From Synergistaceae bacterium (GTDB lineage Bacteria > Synergistota > Synergistia > Synergistales > Aminobacteriaceae), in contig JAFSWZ010000033.1 of the NCBI GenBank assembly GCA_017450125.1, positions 1-64,000 on the forward strand: 64,000 bases of DNA, written 5' to 3'. The notes under the pieces were generated by a model. It did not search any database. It was not told the origin of the DNA and worked only from the letters and a program-made list of their open reading frames with translations. The position numbers were made by a program, and so were the translations under genes. Below are positions 46,278-54,765 of the stretch, piece after piece (position 1 is the stretch's first letter; each line of letters starts with the position of its first letter).

Positions 46278-46906
46278 TCCTCCTTAGCGGGTGTTCCGCT
46301 CAATGATTTGGCTTTGTCCCAGAGATGCTTGAGCCTCCGTGCTGTCGGCGGGTGTGAGTTGAAGCCATTGGGCTGGGTAACGTAGTTGTTGTCCTTAAAG
46401 GCTTTCATTGCACGGTAGAGCCCCATAGGGTCATAACCTGCTTTCTTGAGGAGTTCTGTGCCGTAGTCATCAGCCTCGACTTCTTGGCCGCGCGAGAATC
46501 CGCTCTCCGCGAGGTTAATCCCCACGCTCCCGATTGCCTGAGCGATACCTCCTGCCCTGCCCAGCGCGTAGCCCAAGACTGCCCAGCCGATGTTCCTGCC
46601 GACTCCCTTATTGTAGTGCCCGAGCCTGACATGACCTATCTCGTGCCCCAGCACTCCGGCTACCTCTTCTTCAGAGGTCAGTATCTTCATCAGTCCCTGC
46701 GTTACGTGGACGCTGAAGTCCTTGTCCGACTTGAACTTTACCCACGCGTTGGGCGAGTCGCTCTTCTCGTAGGTTATCGCTATGGTCTCGAAACCGTCGG
46801 CCTTAGAGATTTTTTCCCACGCGGCCTGGACATCACTGCTTGTTATCGAAGCATTCGCGCACGAGCTCCACAGCAGGACACTCGCGCATATCAGCATCCT
46901 CTTCAT
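46274..46906 (-). CDS. Exported M48-family zinc metallopeptidase, second copy
   Basis: A 210-residue secreted or lipid-anchored peptidase. The zinc site is HEIGH (His88, Glu89, His92), followed by VRLGHYNKG and the third-ligand region EVEADDYG. The signal region is MKRMLICASVLLWSSCANA, with a Cys that might be lipidated. Length matches short periplasmic BepA/LoiP-like M48 proteins, not membrane HtpX. It is a clear paralogue of the neighbour at 46903-47541, starts inside that gene's stop, and its own stop overlaps the surface-protein start. Confidence 0.9.
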   Translation of the reverse strand: MKRMLICASVLLWSSCANASITSSDVQAAWEKISKADGFETIAITYEKSDSPNAWVKFKSDKDFSVHVTQGLMKILTSEEEVAGVLGHEIGHVRLGHYNKGVGRNIGWAVLGYALGRAGGIAQAIGSVGINLAESGFSRGQEVEADDYGTELLKKAGYDPMGLYRAMKAFKDNNYVTQPNGFNSHPPTARRLKHLWDKAKSLSGTPAKEE

Positions 46907-47541
46907 TGTTTGCCTCCGTACTTTGCCGCGAACTCCTGCAGCTTCTTGAGGCGGTCGTCAGTCGCAGGGTGCGTGCTGAACCAGTTAACGACTCCCGACT
47001 TCGTGCCGTAGCCGTTGTCCTTAAAGGCCTTCATTGCGCGGTAGAGCCCCAGAGGGTCATAGCCTGCCTTCACGAGGAGCTTCACGCCGTATTCGTCGGA
47101 CTGTGTCTCGTCGTGGCGGCTGAAGCCGTTTTCCGCGAGGTTCATTCCGACAGCACCGAGCTTCTGGACGACCTGCCCGGTCTTGCGCTGAAGAACTGCA
47201 CTCCCTATGTTCCAGATAACGTTGCGGGTTACTCCTTTGTTGTAGTGCCCGAGTCGCACGTGCCCGATCTCGTGCCCCCACACGCCTGCCATCTCCTCCT
47301 CGCTGTTCAGGATGCTCATCAGCCCGCGCGTTACGTTGATGGTGAAGTCGTCAGCGGACTTGAAGGCTACCCACGCGTTAGGGGACTTGTCGTTGACGTA
47401 GTTCACGCTGACCTGCTTGAAGCCGTCTGCTTGAGCGATTCTCTTCCACGCGCGCTCGACGACTGCTTCATCAATCGCGGCATGTGCACACGACGACAGC
47501 CCGGCAAGCACGGCGAGAACCGCAAAAATCCTGAGCTTCAT
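46903..47541 (-). CDS. Exported M48-family zinc metallopeptidase, first copy
   Basis: A 212-residue paralogue of the next gene. The signal segment MKLRIFAVLAVLAGLSSCAHA ends in LSSC, a plausible lipobox. The zinc motif HEIGH is at residues 90-94 and the third ligand region is ETQSDEYG. The shared block GYDPLGLYRAMKAFKDN shows recent duplication with the second copy. ATG 47541 is used because GGAGG precedes it; the frame extends 39 bases further upstream without support. It overlaps the truncated methyltransferase by four bases. Confidence 0.9.
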   Translation of the reverse strand: MKLRIFAVLAVLAGLSSCAHAAIDEAVVERAWKRIAQADGFKQVSVNYVNDKSPNAWVAFKSADDFTINVTRGLMSILNSEEEMAGVWGHEIGHVRLGHYNKGVTRNVIWNIGSAVLQRKTGQVVQKLGAVGMNLAENGFSRHDETQSDEYGVKLLVKAGYDPLGLYRAMKAFKDNGYGTKSGVVNWFSTHPATDDRLKKLQEFAAKYGGKQ

Positions 47542-48083
47542 GAAAATATCTCCTCCTTGTTTTGCTTGAAGAATAAGCACATTATATCTTTAGGCAATAG
47601 ATTCAAAAACGGACTGGCCGCCAAGACAGCAATGTATGTAGCATAACCTGCTGCAGAATTTTTTGCGCCGGACATTATCCGCTGTCTGAGGCCGTTCACT
47701 GTTATGGTCTTGGGTGCGAAATAATCTGTGCATAAGAAGCCGTATCCTCTCAGAATTTGCGAGAGGTTGTCCTTGTTGAAGTACCAAAGGTGCGGTGAGT
47801 AGAAGTCCACCTGCCACAAACGCCGCCAGTAGGTGTCAATCCCCAGCTTCCTCATAACGTTTGCAACCCTGAAGAATATTCCGCCGCTGTCGGGGCAGTT
47901 GATGATTAAGATTCCTTCGGGCTTAAGAAGTTCGCCGCATTTTCTGAGCACAGAGTCCAAGTCGGGCAGATGCTCAAATACGTCGTTGAAGATTATGAAG
48001 TCATACGTTCGGCTGATGGTGAAGTCCTGCGGAAACAGTCCGTTGACCACATCAACACCGTCCTCTTGCACACCCGACATCAA
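47538..48083 (-). pseudogene. SAM-dependent methyltransferase, N-terminally truncated
   Basis: Contains the second half of a class I methyltransferase (Methyltransf_23 type): YDFIIFNDVFEHLPDLDSVL, LKPEGILIINCPDSGG and PHLWYFNKDNLSQIL. The SAM-binding glycine loop (DxGCGxG) that should precede these segments is missing. The frame upstream (RNFTVLMSGVQEDGVDVV) is open back only to a TGA in the terminator of the preceding transporter gene. The methyltransferase has therefore lost its start and cofactor site. The 3' end overlaps the M48 gene start by four bases. Confidence 0.75.
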
Positions 48084-48104
48084 GACCGTGAAGTTCCTTT
48101 CCCT

Positions 48105-48144
48105 AAAAAATTGCCGCCGTCCTCATGGTGTAAAGACAACGGCA
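48105..48144 (-). terminator. Rho-independent terminator of the fusion-transporter gene
   Basis: Minus strand: TGCCGTTGTC and GACGGCGGCA form ten pairs (two G-U) around a 13-base loop, then ATTTTTTAGG. It lies about 40 bases after the stop of the TctC-CitMHS gene, at the edge of the truncated methyltransferase. Confidence 0.85.
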
Positions 48145-48181
48145 TTTGTGTTCGTTAGTGCTTAGCGGTTCAGGCTTGCGG

Positions 48182-50530
48182 TTACAGCGGAGTTACTCCG
48201 AGAACTATGCAGGCCGCAATTGCGAGAAGACTGACTCCCCAGATCCACACAAGCGAGTACTTGATGTGTTCGCCGACATCGATCTCCAGAAGTCCGAGAC
48301 CGAGATACATTGCGGGCGAAAGCGGGGAAATCATTACGCCGACGTTCTCAGCAACGAGAAGCACGCACGCAACATCCATCGGGTTCACGCCGAACTGCGA
48401 GGCAATCCCCACAACGACAGGCAGAAGCCCGAAGTAGAAGCTGTCCGTGCCCAAGCACATGATTAACGGTACTGCGAAGCACGCTACGATGAAGTGTGTG
48501 TAACGTCCGAGATCCGGCGGAATTACCGTAACGACTGCGGAAGCCATTGCGTTGAGCATTCCTGTTCCGCTGAGGACTCCCGTGAAGATACCGGCCGCAA
48601 ACAGCGTAACAACCATCGACATTGCCGCAACGCCGTAATTCTTCAGCTTGCCGTTCTGCTCCTTGAGGCTCTTGATGTTGAACGGAAGAGTGAGCGCGAG
48701 TGCCAGCATGAACGTATATGCAGGGTTGAGCAGTCCCATCATGAGGATGACGATAACCGCAACAACTATCAGGAAGTTGTACCACTGCAGGAGCGTTGAG
48801 ACCTTCGGGCCCTTCGCTTCCTCAGCCGCCGCTTCCTCTGCTGTCTCGTCAGCAGTCAGGCCGAGCTTCTTGATGCGCCTCTTCTGGATGCCGCTCTGCA
48901 GGAACGCAACGATAAACGTAATCGCCAGCATTGCACCCTGAACAGGAAGCAGCCTGTGCCAGAGGATATTGGGGTCTGTCTCGAGAACTGTTGCCGCACG
49001 GATTGTCGGGCCGCCCCACGGGCAGACGTTCATAACGCCGATAGCAACGCAGACGAGCATCATCAACGCTCTGTTGTCCATCTTCAGCTTCTTGAACAGC
49101 GGGAGCATTGCCGTAATCGTGATGATGAACGTTGTAGCTCCTGAACCGTCAAGGTGTCCGATTACCGCAACCGCCGCAGTGGCAAGCAGTACAAGCGTTA
49201 CGTTAGTTCCTGCCTTCTTGATGAGGAAGTTGACGACGGGGTCAAAGACTCCCTGATCGCTCATCAGCGAGAAGAACGAAATTGAGAACACGAACAGCGA
49301 CACCGTAGAAACCATCTTGCTGATGCCCGAAGCCGCGAACTTGTTGATGACCAGCGGGTCAAACCCTGCGCAGAGTGCCGCAATCGTCGGGAGAAGAATG
49401 AATGCGATCGGCGGGATAACAATCTTCTTGATGAGGCAGATTATCAGCACAAGAACCATCAGGAAGCCTATAACCGCAAGTTTCGTTGAGGGTGCGGCGG
49501 CGGCTTTCTTGGCCGGAGCTTTTGCGGGCTTCAGCATGTCGGTGAAGGTCTTGTACTCATCACTGAGAGCCTGCTGGTACTCGGGAGCGTCGGCATAACC
49601 CGGCCTCTCGTCATACGTGCCCTGCTGAAGAAAATCATTCCACGCTTCGGACTTCACTGCGTCGGCGATGGCGGCTCTCATTGCGTCAACTGCTTCCTGA
49701 GGAGTGCCCTTCTTCGCGAAAATTCCGCGCTCTGAGCCCAAAAATGCATTGATGCCCAGCTCCTGCGAGCACTCGACGTTAGGATAACGGTTCATGCGCT
49801 TTTCAGCGAGAACCAGCAACGGGATGATGTCGCCGGTCTGTATCTGGCTCTCGACTTCCTGAGTTCCCGTAATCATCAGGTCAATCTGTCCCGCAAGAAG
49901 CGCGCCGGTCATTCCTGCGCCTGTCGGGTAATCGACCTCGAGGATGTTAAGGCCTTCGGTTGCCTGCTGGAACGACAGGCCGTCAACTCCGACACGGGTG
50001 AGCATTCCGACACTCACGCTGAAAGGATGTGCCTTGATGTAGTCGCGGAGCTGGCTGAACGTCCCGAAGCCGCGTTCCTCCATTGCCCTGCGTGATGTCG
50101 CAATAACGTCGATTGCGTGAACCAGACGCGCAACGGGCACGAACTCATCGAGGAACTTGAACTTCATCTCGCCCATAACGTCCTGAATCAGCAGGCTCTG
50201 TGTTCCGAGCATGAACATATAGCCGTCTGCCGGACGCTCACGGACATATGCCGCACCGTTCGTGCCGTTTCCGCCGGTAACGTTCATCACAGTGATGTGC
50301 TGGCCGATCCTCTCGCTGAGCAGAGGAACTAACGCGCGCAGTGTGGCATCAGCACCGCCGCCCTCGCCCCACGGGCAGACGATGATGACTTCACGGTCGA
50401 ACTTCCAGCCTGATGGTGCGGCAGGGGACTCGACGACGACAGGAGCTGCGCCGTCAGCCGCAAAGAGGCCGGTCGTGCATAAAGAGAGAGCAAGCAGAGA
50501 AGCGAATAGTATACGTGCAAAACGTTTCAC
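48182..50530 (-). CDS. TctC-type solute-binding protein fused to CitMHS-family transporter
   Basis: A single 782-residue frame with two recognisable modules. Residues 1-25 are a signal peptide. Residues 42-333 are a TctC/Bug tricarboxylate-binding domain: VCPWGEGGGADATLRAL, MNVTGGNGTNGAAYVRERPA, PADGYMFMLGTQ. A linker rich in Ala/Pro/Lys (about 334-349) follows. From about 350 to the end are membrane segments with NVCPWGGPTIRAATVL, the hallmark of citrate-metal:proton symporters (CitMHS). No TctA/TctB genes are nearby. The binding domain should lie in the periplasm ahead of the first span. GTG start, AGGAGG eleven bases upstream. It probably imports citrate or a related tricarboxylate. Confidence 0.9.
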   Translation of the reverse strand: MKRFARILFASLLALSLCTTGLFAADGAAPVVVESPAAPSGWKFDREVIIVCPWGEGGGADATLRALVPLLSERIGQHITVMNVTGGNGTNGAAYVRERPADGYMFMLGTQSLLIQDVMGEMKFKFLDEFVPVARLVHAIDVIATSRRAMEERGFGTFSQLRDYIKAHPFSVSVGMLTRVGVDGLSFQQATEGLNILEVDYPTGAGMTGALLAGQIDLMITGTQEVESQIQTGDIIPLLVLAEKRMNRYPNVECSQELGINAFLGSERGIFAKKGTPQEAVDAMRAAIADAVKSEAWNDFLQQGTYDERPGYADAPEYQQALSDEYKTFTDMLKPAKAPAKKAAAAPSTKLAVIGFLMVLVLIICLIKKIVIPPIAFILLPTIAALCAGFDPLVINKFAASGISKMVSTVSLFVFSISFFSLMSDQGVFDPVVNFLIKKAGTNVTLVLLATAAVAVIGHLDGSGATTFIITITAMLPLFKKLKMDNRALMMLVCVAIGVMNVCPWGGPTIRAATVLETDPNILWHRLLPVQGAMLAITFIVAFLQSGIQKRRIKKLGLTADETAEEAAAEEAKGPKVSTLLQWYNFLIVVAVIVILMMGLLNPAYTFMLALALTLPFNIKSLKEQNGKLKNYGVAAMSMVVTLFAAGIFTGVLSGTGMLNAMASAVVTVIPPDLGRYTHFIVACFAVPLIMCLGTDSFYFGLLPVVVGIASQFGVNPMDVACVLLVAENVGVMISPLSPAMYLGLGLLEIDVGEHIKYSLVWIWGVSLLAIAACIVLGVTPL

Positions 50531-50577
50531 CTTGTAACTTACCTCCTATAATGGAAAAAATTGGTTGGGTGAAAACA

Positions 50578-50583
50578 ATTATA
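50578..50583 (-). promoter_or_regulatory. Candidate -10 box of the fusion-transporter gene
   Basis: Minus strand TATAAT lies about 50 bases upstream of the GTG start and downstream of the EIIA terminator. The -35 region is weak. Confidence 0.4.
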
Positions 50584-50610
50584 GCGGATAAATGCACAAC
50601 TTACATAAGC

Positions 50611-50641
50611 AAAAAGGGCACTGCTTCATCACACAATGCCC
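50611..50641 (-). terminator. Rho-independent terminator of the stand-alone EIIA gene
   Basis: Minus strand GGGCATTG and CAGTGCCC pair with one mismatch around a ten-base loop, then TTTTTGC. It lies about 15 bases after the EIIA stop. Confidence 0.75.
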
Positions 50642-50654
50642 CCTCACGAAAACA

Positions 50655-51155
50655 TTACTTGCTGACCTTCAGGACTCCGTCCCCTGTCTTTATCTTCTTG
50701 CCGGAAAATACGGTCTCCACTTTCGCAAAGTCCTTCGAGTTCGACACGGCCATAATCACAGTGTCATCATAGCCCGCATTCCTGACCTTCCACAGATCCA
50801 TAGTGATTACAGGTTCTCCGCGACGTACTACCTTGCCGAGCTTGACATGGCTCTTGAAGCCCTCACCCTTCATGTTCACCGTGTGAATCCCGGCGTGAAT
50901 GAGTATCTCGATTTCTCCGGCCTGAATCACTACCGCATGAGCTGTCTCCGTAACTTCCGAGATTACTCCGTCGATGGGCGCGCATATTTCTCCGCTCTCG
51001 GGCTTGACACCGAAGCACTGGCCGAGTGCTCCTCCCGCAAAAGCCTCGTCCTTGAGTTCGGACATGGGCACGAAATCTCCGGCAGCAGGCGAGCTTAACT
51101 CGGCGGGGTACACTACGGGTGCGGGTTCCTTCTTCGTAAAGTTGAACAGCGGCAT
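50655..51155 (-). CDS. Stand-alone PTS glucose-type EIIA
   Basis: A 166-residue single-domain EIIA, homologous to the EIIA end of the bgl PTS protein at 6239-8095. The fold is recognisable in LSSPAAGDFVPMSELKDEAF, the two His regions (TETAHAVVIQAG and EILIHAGIHTVNMKG, phospho-His about 86) and GEPVITMDL. No EIIBC lies beside it, so it may serve several permeases or regulate uptake as Crr does. The second in-frame ATG at 51155 is chosen: AAGGAG is eight bases upstream of it but only two from the ATG at 51161. Confidence 0.88.
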   Translation of the reverse strand: MPLFNFTKKEPAPVVYPAELSSPAAGDFVPMSELKDEAFAGGALGQCFGVKPESGEICAPIDGVISEVTETAHAVVIQAGEIEILIHAGIHTVNMKGEGFKSHVKLGKVVRRGEPVITMDLWKVRNAGYDDTVIMAVSNSKDFAKVETVFSGKKIKTGDGVLKVSK

Positions 51156-51202
51156 AGACATTACTCCTTACGTTCAAAGATTGGCAGATAAATGGATGAT
51201 GG

Positions 51203-51244
51203 ATAGTATATCCCGAAAATGCGCGCATGTCAGTGATATACTAT
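51203..51244. promoter_or_regulatory. Divergent promoters and inverted repeat between EIIA and asd
   Basis: ATAGTATATC (51203-51212) and GATATACTAT (51235-51244) are exact reverse complements 22 bases apart. Each arm contains a TATACT -10 box, one per direction. On the minus strand CTGACA (51228-51233) is 17 bases from TATACT (51205-51210), a good EIIA promoter. The plus-strand -10 at 51237-51242 could serve asd. One regulator may bind both arms. Confidence 0.55.
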
Positions 51245-51282
51245 GCAGAAATTTTTTGACAGTTCACAGAGGAGTGAGCATC

Positions 51283-52371
51283 TTGCAGAAAAAGTTACGC
51301 GTCGGAGTTTTAGGCGCAACAGGCATGGTAGGACAGAGATTCATCCAGATACTTCACAATCACCCGTGGTTTGATGTAAAGGTCATAGCCGCATCCCCCA
51401 ACAGCAAGGGCAAGACCTACGAGGAAGCTATGGCGGGACGCTGGCTTCTCGACGAGCCGATACCCGAGAACGTTAAAGGCATGGTGCTTGATGACGTTAA
51501 TGATGTTGCGGGCATCGCGGACAGTGTTGATTTCGTGTTCAGTGCAGTGAACATGACGAAGGACGAAATCAAGGCCATCGAGGAAGCCTACGCGAGGACA
51601 GAGACCCCCGTAGTCTCGAACAACTCCGCGCACCGCTGGACACCTGACGTGCCGATGATAATCCCCGAAATCAACCCCGAACACGCTGAAGTGATTCAGT
51701 ACCAGCGCAAGAGGCTGGGAACTTCGCGCGGATTCATCGCCGTGAAGCCCAACTGCTCGATTCAGAGCTATGCTCCTGCGTTTGCGGCGTGGAGGGAGTT
51801 CGAGCCGTATGAAGCCATCGTAACAACCTATCAGGCAATCAGCGGCGCAGGCAAGAACTTTTCTACGTGGCCGGAAATGGTCGGCAACGTAATCCCCTAC
51901 ATCGGCGGCGAGGAAGAGAAGTCCGAGAAAGAACCTCTCCGCATCTTCGGGCACATTGAGGGCGGGCAGATTGTCCCAGCAAGCGAACCCAGAATCTCCG
52001 CGCAGTGCATAAGAATCCCCGTGCTTTACGGCCACACTGCGGCAACGTTCGTGAAGTTCAGGAAAGCTCCCGAGAGCAAAGAAGTCCTCATCGAGAAGCT
52101 CCGTTCGTTCTCCGGCATTCCTCAGCAGGCCAAGCTCCCGACAGCACCCGAACACTTCATCCAGTACATGGAGGAGGACAACAGGCCTCAGGTTACGCTT
52201 GACGTGAATTACGGCGGAGGAATGGGAGTCAGCATCGGCAGGCTTCGTCCTGACACAATCTACGACTGGAAGTTTGTCGGGCTCTCGCACAACACCTTGC
52301 GCGGTGCGGCGGGCGGAGCAGTCGAGTGCGCAGAACTCCTTGTGCACATGAACTACATCGAGGCGAAGTAG
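51283..52371 (+). CDS. asd: Aspartate-semialdehyde dehydrogenase (archaeal/fungal type)
   Basis: Second step of the aspartate pathway, making aspartate semialdehyde for lysine, threonine and methionine. NADP site VGVLGATGMVGQRFIQIL, catalytic Cys in VKPNCSIQSY (about 157), ISGAGKNFSTWPEM and the substrate-binding GHIEGGQIVPASEPRISA. The insertions mark the archaeal/fungal subfamily. The frame opens at 50974, but that would overlap the EIIA gene. TTG at 51283 is chosen because GAGGAG lies eight bases upstream and the protein then starts at the cofactor fold. Length 362 residues. Confidence 0.92.
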   Translation: MQKKLRVGVLGATGMVGQRFIQILHNHPWFDVKVIAASPNSKGKTYEEAMAGRWLLDEPIPENVKGMVLDDVNDVAGIADSVDFVFSAVNMTKDEIKAIEEAYARTETPVVSNNSAHRWTPDVPMIIPEINPEHAEVIQYQRKRLGTSRGFIAVKPNCSIQSYAPAFAAWREFEPYEAIVTTYQAISGAGKNFSTWPEMVGNVIPYIGGEEEKSEKEPLRIFGHIEGGQIVPASEPRISAQCIRIPVLYGHTAATFVKFRKAPESKEVLIEKLRSFSGIPQQAKLPTAPEHFIQYMEEDNRPQVTLDVNYGGGMGVSIGRLRPDTIYDWKFVGLSHNTLRGAAGGAVECAELLVHMNYIEAK

Positions 52372-52383
52372 GCAGGTAGAAGC

Positions 52384-53403
52384 ATGATAAACATTGCGAT
52401 ACTGGGCTACGGCAACATAGGCAGCGGAGTAGGGACGGTCATTGAGCAGAACTGCGCGGAGATAAAGCGTGTACTCGGCGATACGCTTCACGTGAAGTAC
52501 ATCCTCGACATCAGGGACATTCCCGGCGTGGTCAATGACATCAACGTCATCGTGAACGACCCGGACATCAAGGTCGTCTGCGAGACGATGGGCGGAAAAG
52601 AACCGGCTTACACCTACACTCACCTTGCACTTGAGCGCGGAATCTCCGTGTGTTCGTCGAACAAAGAGCTTGTTGACGCGTACGGCGTGGAACTCAGCGC
52701 GATTGCCCGCGAGCACAACTGCTCGTACCTGTTCGAGGCGAGCGTAGGCGGAGGAATACCGATAATCCGTCCTCTCAGGGAATCATGTGCGCACGAGAAA
52801 ATTACGCTGATTGCTGGAATCCTCAACGGCACGTGCAACTACATTCTGACGAACATGAAGGCGGGCAAGGACTTCGCGACGGCATTGCGCGAGGCACAGG
52901 AGAAAGGTTTTGCGGAGAGAAATCCTGCGGCGGACGTTGAAGGGCACGACACGGCACGGAAGATAGCTATTCTCGCGTCTCTTGTTTCGGGGAAGAAATA
53001 TTCCTACGAGCAAGTCAGCTGCGAGGGCATCACGGACATTACCCCCGAAGACTTCGCGATGGCAGAGTCGCGCGGAATGTCCATCAAGCTGCTCGGTGTC
53101 TATGACGCACAGAAGAACAGCGTGAACGTCGCACCGTACCTTGTGCCGCCCTCTTCACCGCTTTACGGCGTTAATGATGTCTTCAACGGCATAATGGTTC
53201 ACGGCACGCAGGTGGACAACCTCATGTTCTACGGCAGGGGAGCGGGCAAACTTCCGACAGCCAGCGCGGTTGTCTCTGACGTAATCGAGTGCGCAAAGAA
53301 CATCGGCAGGAACATCCCCAACTGCTTTGACGGCCTCAAGCCCGCCGAAGTCTCCGAACCTCCAGCAAAACCAGAGGGCGAAAAGTTCAGGGTGCTGGCT
53401 TAA
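52384..53403 (+). CDS. hom: Homoserine dehydrogenase (short form)
   Basis: Reduces aspartate semialdehyde to homoserine with NAD(P)H. Cofactor loop IAILGYGNIGSGVGTVIE, SSNKELVDAYG, FEASVGGGIPIIRPL, ILNGTCNYILT, and the catalytic KGFAERNPAADVEGHD segment. At 339 residues it lacks the C-terminal ACT regulatory domain of the longer type, so feedback control probably lies in aspartate kinase. It begins 12 bases after the asd stop and ends within the lysC start (TAATG). Confidence 0.94.
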   Translation: MINIAILGYGNIGSGVGTVIEQNCAEIKRVLGDTLHVKYILDIRDIPGVVNDINVIVNDPDIKVVCETMGGKEPAYTYTHLALERGISVCSSNKELVDAYGVELSAIAREHNCSYLFEASVGGGIPIIRPLRESCAHEKITLIAGILNGTCNYILTNMKAGKDFATALREAQEKGFAERNPAADVEGHDTARKIAILASLVSGKKYSYEQVSCEGITDITPEDFAMAESRGMSIKLLGVYDAQKNSVNVAPYLVPPSSPLYGVNDVFNGIMVHGTQVDNLMFYGRGAGKLPTASAVVSDVIECAKNIGRNIPNCFDGLKPAEVSEPPAKPEGEKFRVLA

Positions 53404-54722
53404 TGAAGAAGGTCGTAAAGTTCGGCGGAAGTTCTCTTGCTGATGCGGGGCAGTTCCGCAAGGTCGGAGACATAATCAGGAGCGATGCAAGCCGCGTATA
53501 CGTTGTGCCCTCAGCTCCGGGAAAACGTTACGACGGGGACATCAAGGTTACTGACCTGCTCTACGAGTGCTATGAACTCGCCGTGAAGGGACAGAACTTC
53601 TATGAGCCGTTCCTTGCCGTGAAAGACAGGTACAACGGGATAATTCAGGATCTTGGCCTGAGCCTCTCGCTCGCTGAGGCATTCGACGCAATAGAAAACA
53701 AACTGCTTCATGAGCCTGAGAGGGACTACACAGCCTCGCGCGGAGAGTACCTGAACGGCCTCGTGATGGCGGCGTTCTTGGGGTATGAGTTTGTTGACGC
53801 GGCGGAAGTTATCTTCTTCGGCGAGGACGGCAGCTTCGACCAGGCCAGGACGGACGCGGTTCTTGTCCCGAGACTTGAGGGCTGTGAACACGCTGTGATT
53901 CCCGGCTTTTATGGTACGGGTGCTGACGGCAGGATAAGAACGTTCTCTCGCGGGGGCTCGGACATTACGGGCTCGATTGTTGCGCGCGCGTGCAAAGCAG
54001 GTGTCTACGAGAACTGGACGGACGTTAGCGGACTTCTCATGGCAGACCCGCACATAGTCAGCAGCCCTGCAGTCATGCGCAACATCACCTACAAGGAGCT
54101 TCGCGAACTCTCCTACATGGGCGCGAGCGTGATGCACGAGGACGCGATTTTCCCCGTCAAGAAGGCCGGAATCCCAATCAACATCCGCAACACCAACTGT
54201 CCCGAAGACCCGGGAACGTGGATTGTCGCCAACACTGCGCGGCGTTCGGAGTACACAATCACGGGCATAGCTGGCCGCAAGAACTTCTGCTCCATCGTCA
54301 TCGCGAAAGATCTCATGCACTCACAGCCTGACTTCTACACGAAAGTTGTGCAGTGCTTCTCCGAGAACAATATTCCCCTCGAGCACCTGCCCAGCGGAAT
54401 CGACACAATGACCGTCATAGTTCAGGAGGCCAAGTTCATCGAGCACGAGCAGGAAGTCTTGAGCAGGATAGCGAAGATCGTCCAGCCCGAATCGCTCGAG
54501 GTCGAGTCGGGAATAGCGTTGATTGCTGTTGTTGGACGGAGCATGAAGTCCCAGACAGGAACGGCCGCCCGTATTTTCCGTGCACTTGCCGCCGCAAGGA
54601 TAAATGTCCGCATGATAGATCAGGGAGCAAGCGAGCTGAATATCATTGTCGGAGTCCTCAACGAAGATTTCGAGCGGGCAATACGGTCAATCTACCACTC
54701 TTTTGTGGACGCAAGCGAATAA
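53403..54722 (+). CDS. lysC: Aspartate kinase
   Basis: First step of the aspartate pathway. N-terminal kinase with VKFGGSSLADAGQFRK, the aspartate-binding region FSRGGSDITGSIVARA, then VSGLLMADPHIV, and two C-terminal ACT domains (about 295-435; ITGIAGRKNFCSIVIAK and ALIAVVGRSMKSQTGTAAR). Length is 439 residues. The ACT pair gives feedback inhibition by lysine or threonine. Start overlaps the hom stop by one base. A terminator follows, then the convergent surface-protein gene. Confidence 0.95.
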   Translation: MKKVVKFGGSSLADAGQFRKVGDIIRSDASRVYVVPSAPGKRYDGDIKVTDLLYECYELAVKGQNFYEPFLAVKDRYNGIIQDLGLSLSLAEAFDAIENKLLHEPERDYTASRGEYLNGLVMAAFLGYEFVDAAEVIFFGEDGSFDQARTDAVLVPRLEGCEHAVIPGFYGTGADGRIRTFSRGGSDITGSIVARACKAGVYENWTDVSGLLMADPHIVSSPAVMRNITYKELRELSYMGASVMHEDAIFPVKKAGIPINIRNTNCPEDPGTWIVANTARRSEYTITGIAGRKNFCSIVIAKDLMHSQPDFYTKVVQCFSENNIPLEHLPSGIDTMTVIVQEAKFIEHEQEVLSRIAKIVQPESLEVESGIALIAVVGRSMKSQTGTAARIFRALAAARINVRMIDQGASELNIIVGVLNEDFERAIRSIYHSFVDASE

Positions 54723-54732
54723 CAAACAATAA

Positions 54733-54760
54733 TCCCCCCCAGTCCAAACGCTGAGGGGGA
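54733..54760. terminator. Hairpin terminator between lysC and the convergent Synerg-CTERM gene
   Basis: A nine-pair stem with one mismatch (TCCCCC with GGGGGA, CAG with CTG) and eight-base loop. T-rich sequence follows on the plus strand (TTTATCTTTT), and on the minus strand ATTATTGTTTG, so it may work both ways. Confidence 0.65.
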
Positions 54761-54765
54761 TAACT

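Noticed and set aside
50974-51282. Upstream extension of asd
   Set aside because: It would overlap the EIIA gene in antisense and precede the normal cofactor-binding start; TTG 51283 has a proper ribosome site.
51310-52716. Long minus-strand reading frame (468 codons) opposite asd and the start of hom
   Set aside because: It mirrors codon structure of two well-conserved plus-strand genes and resembles no family.
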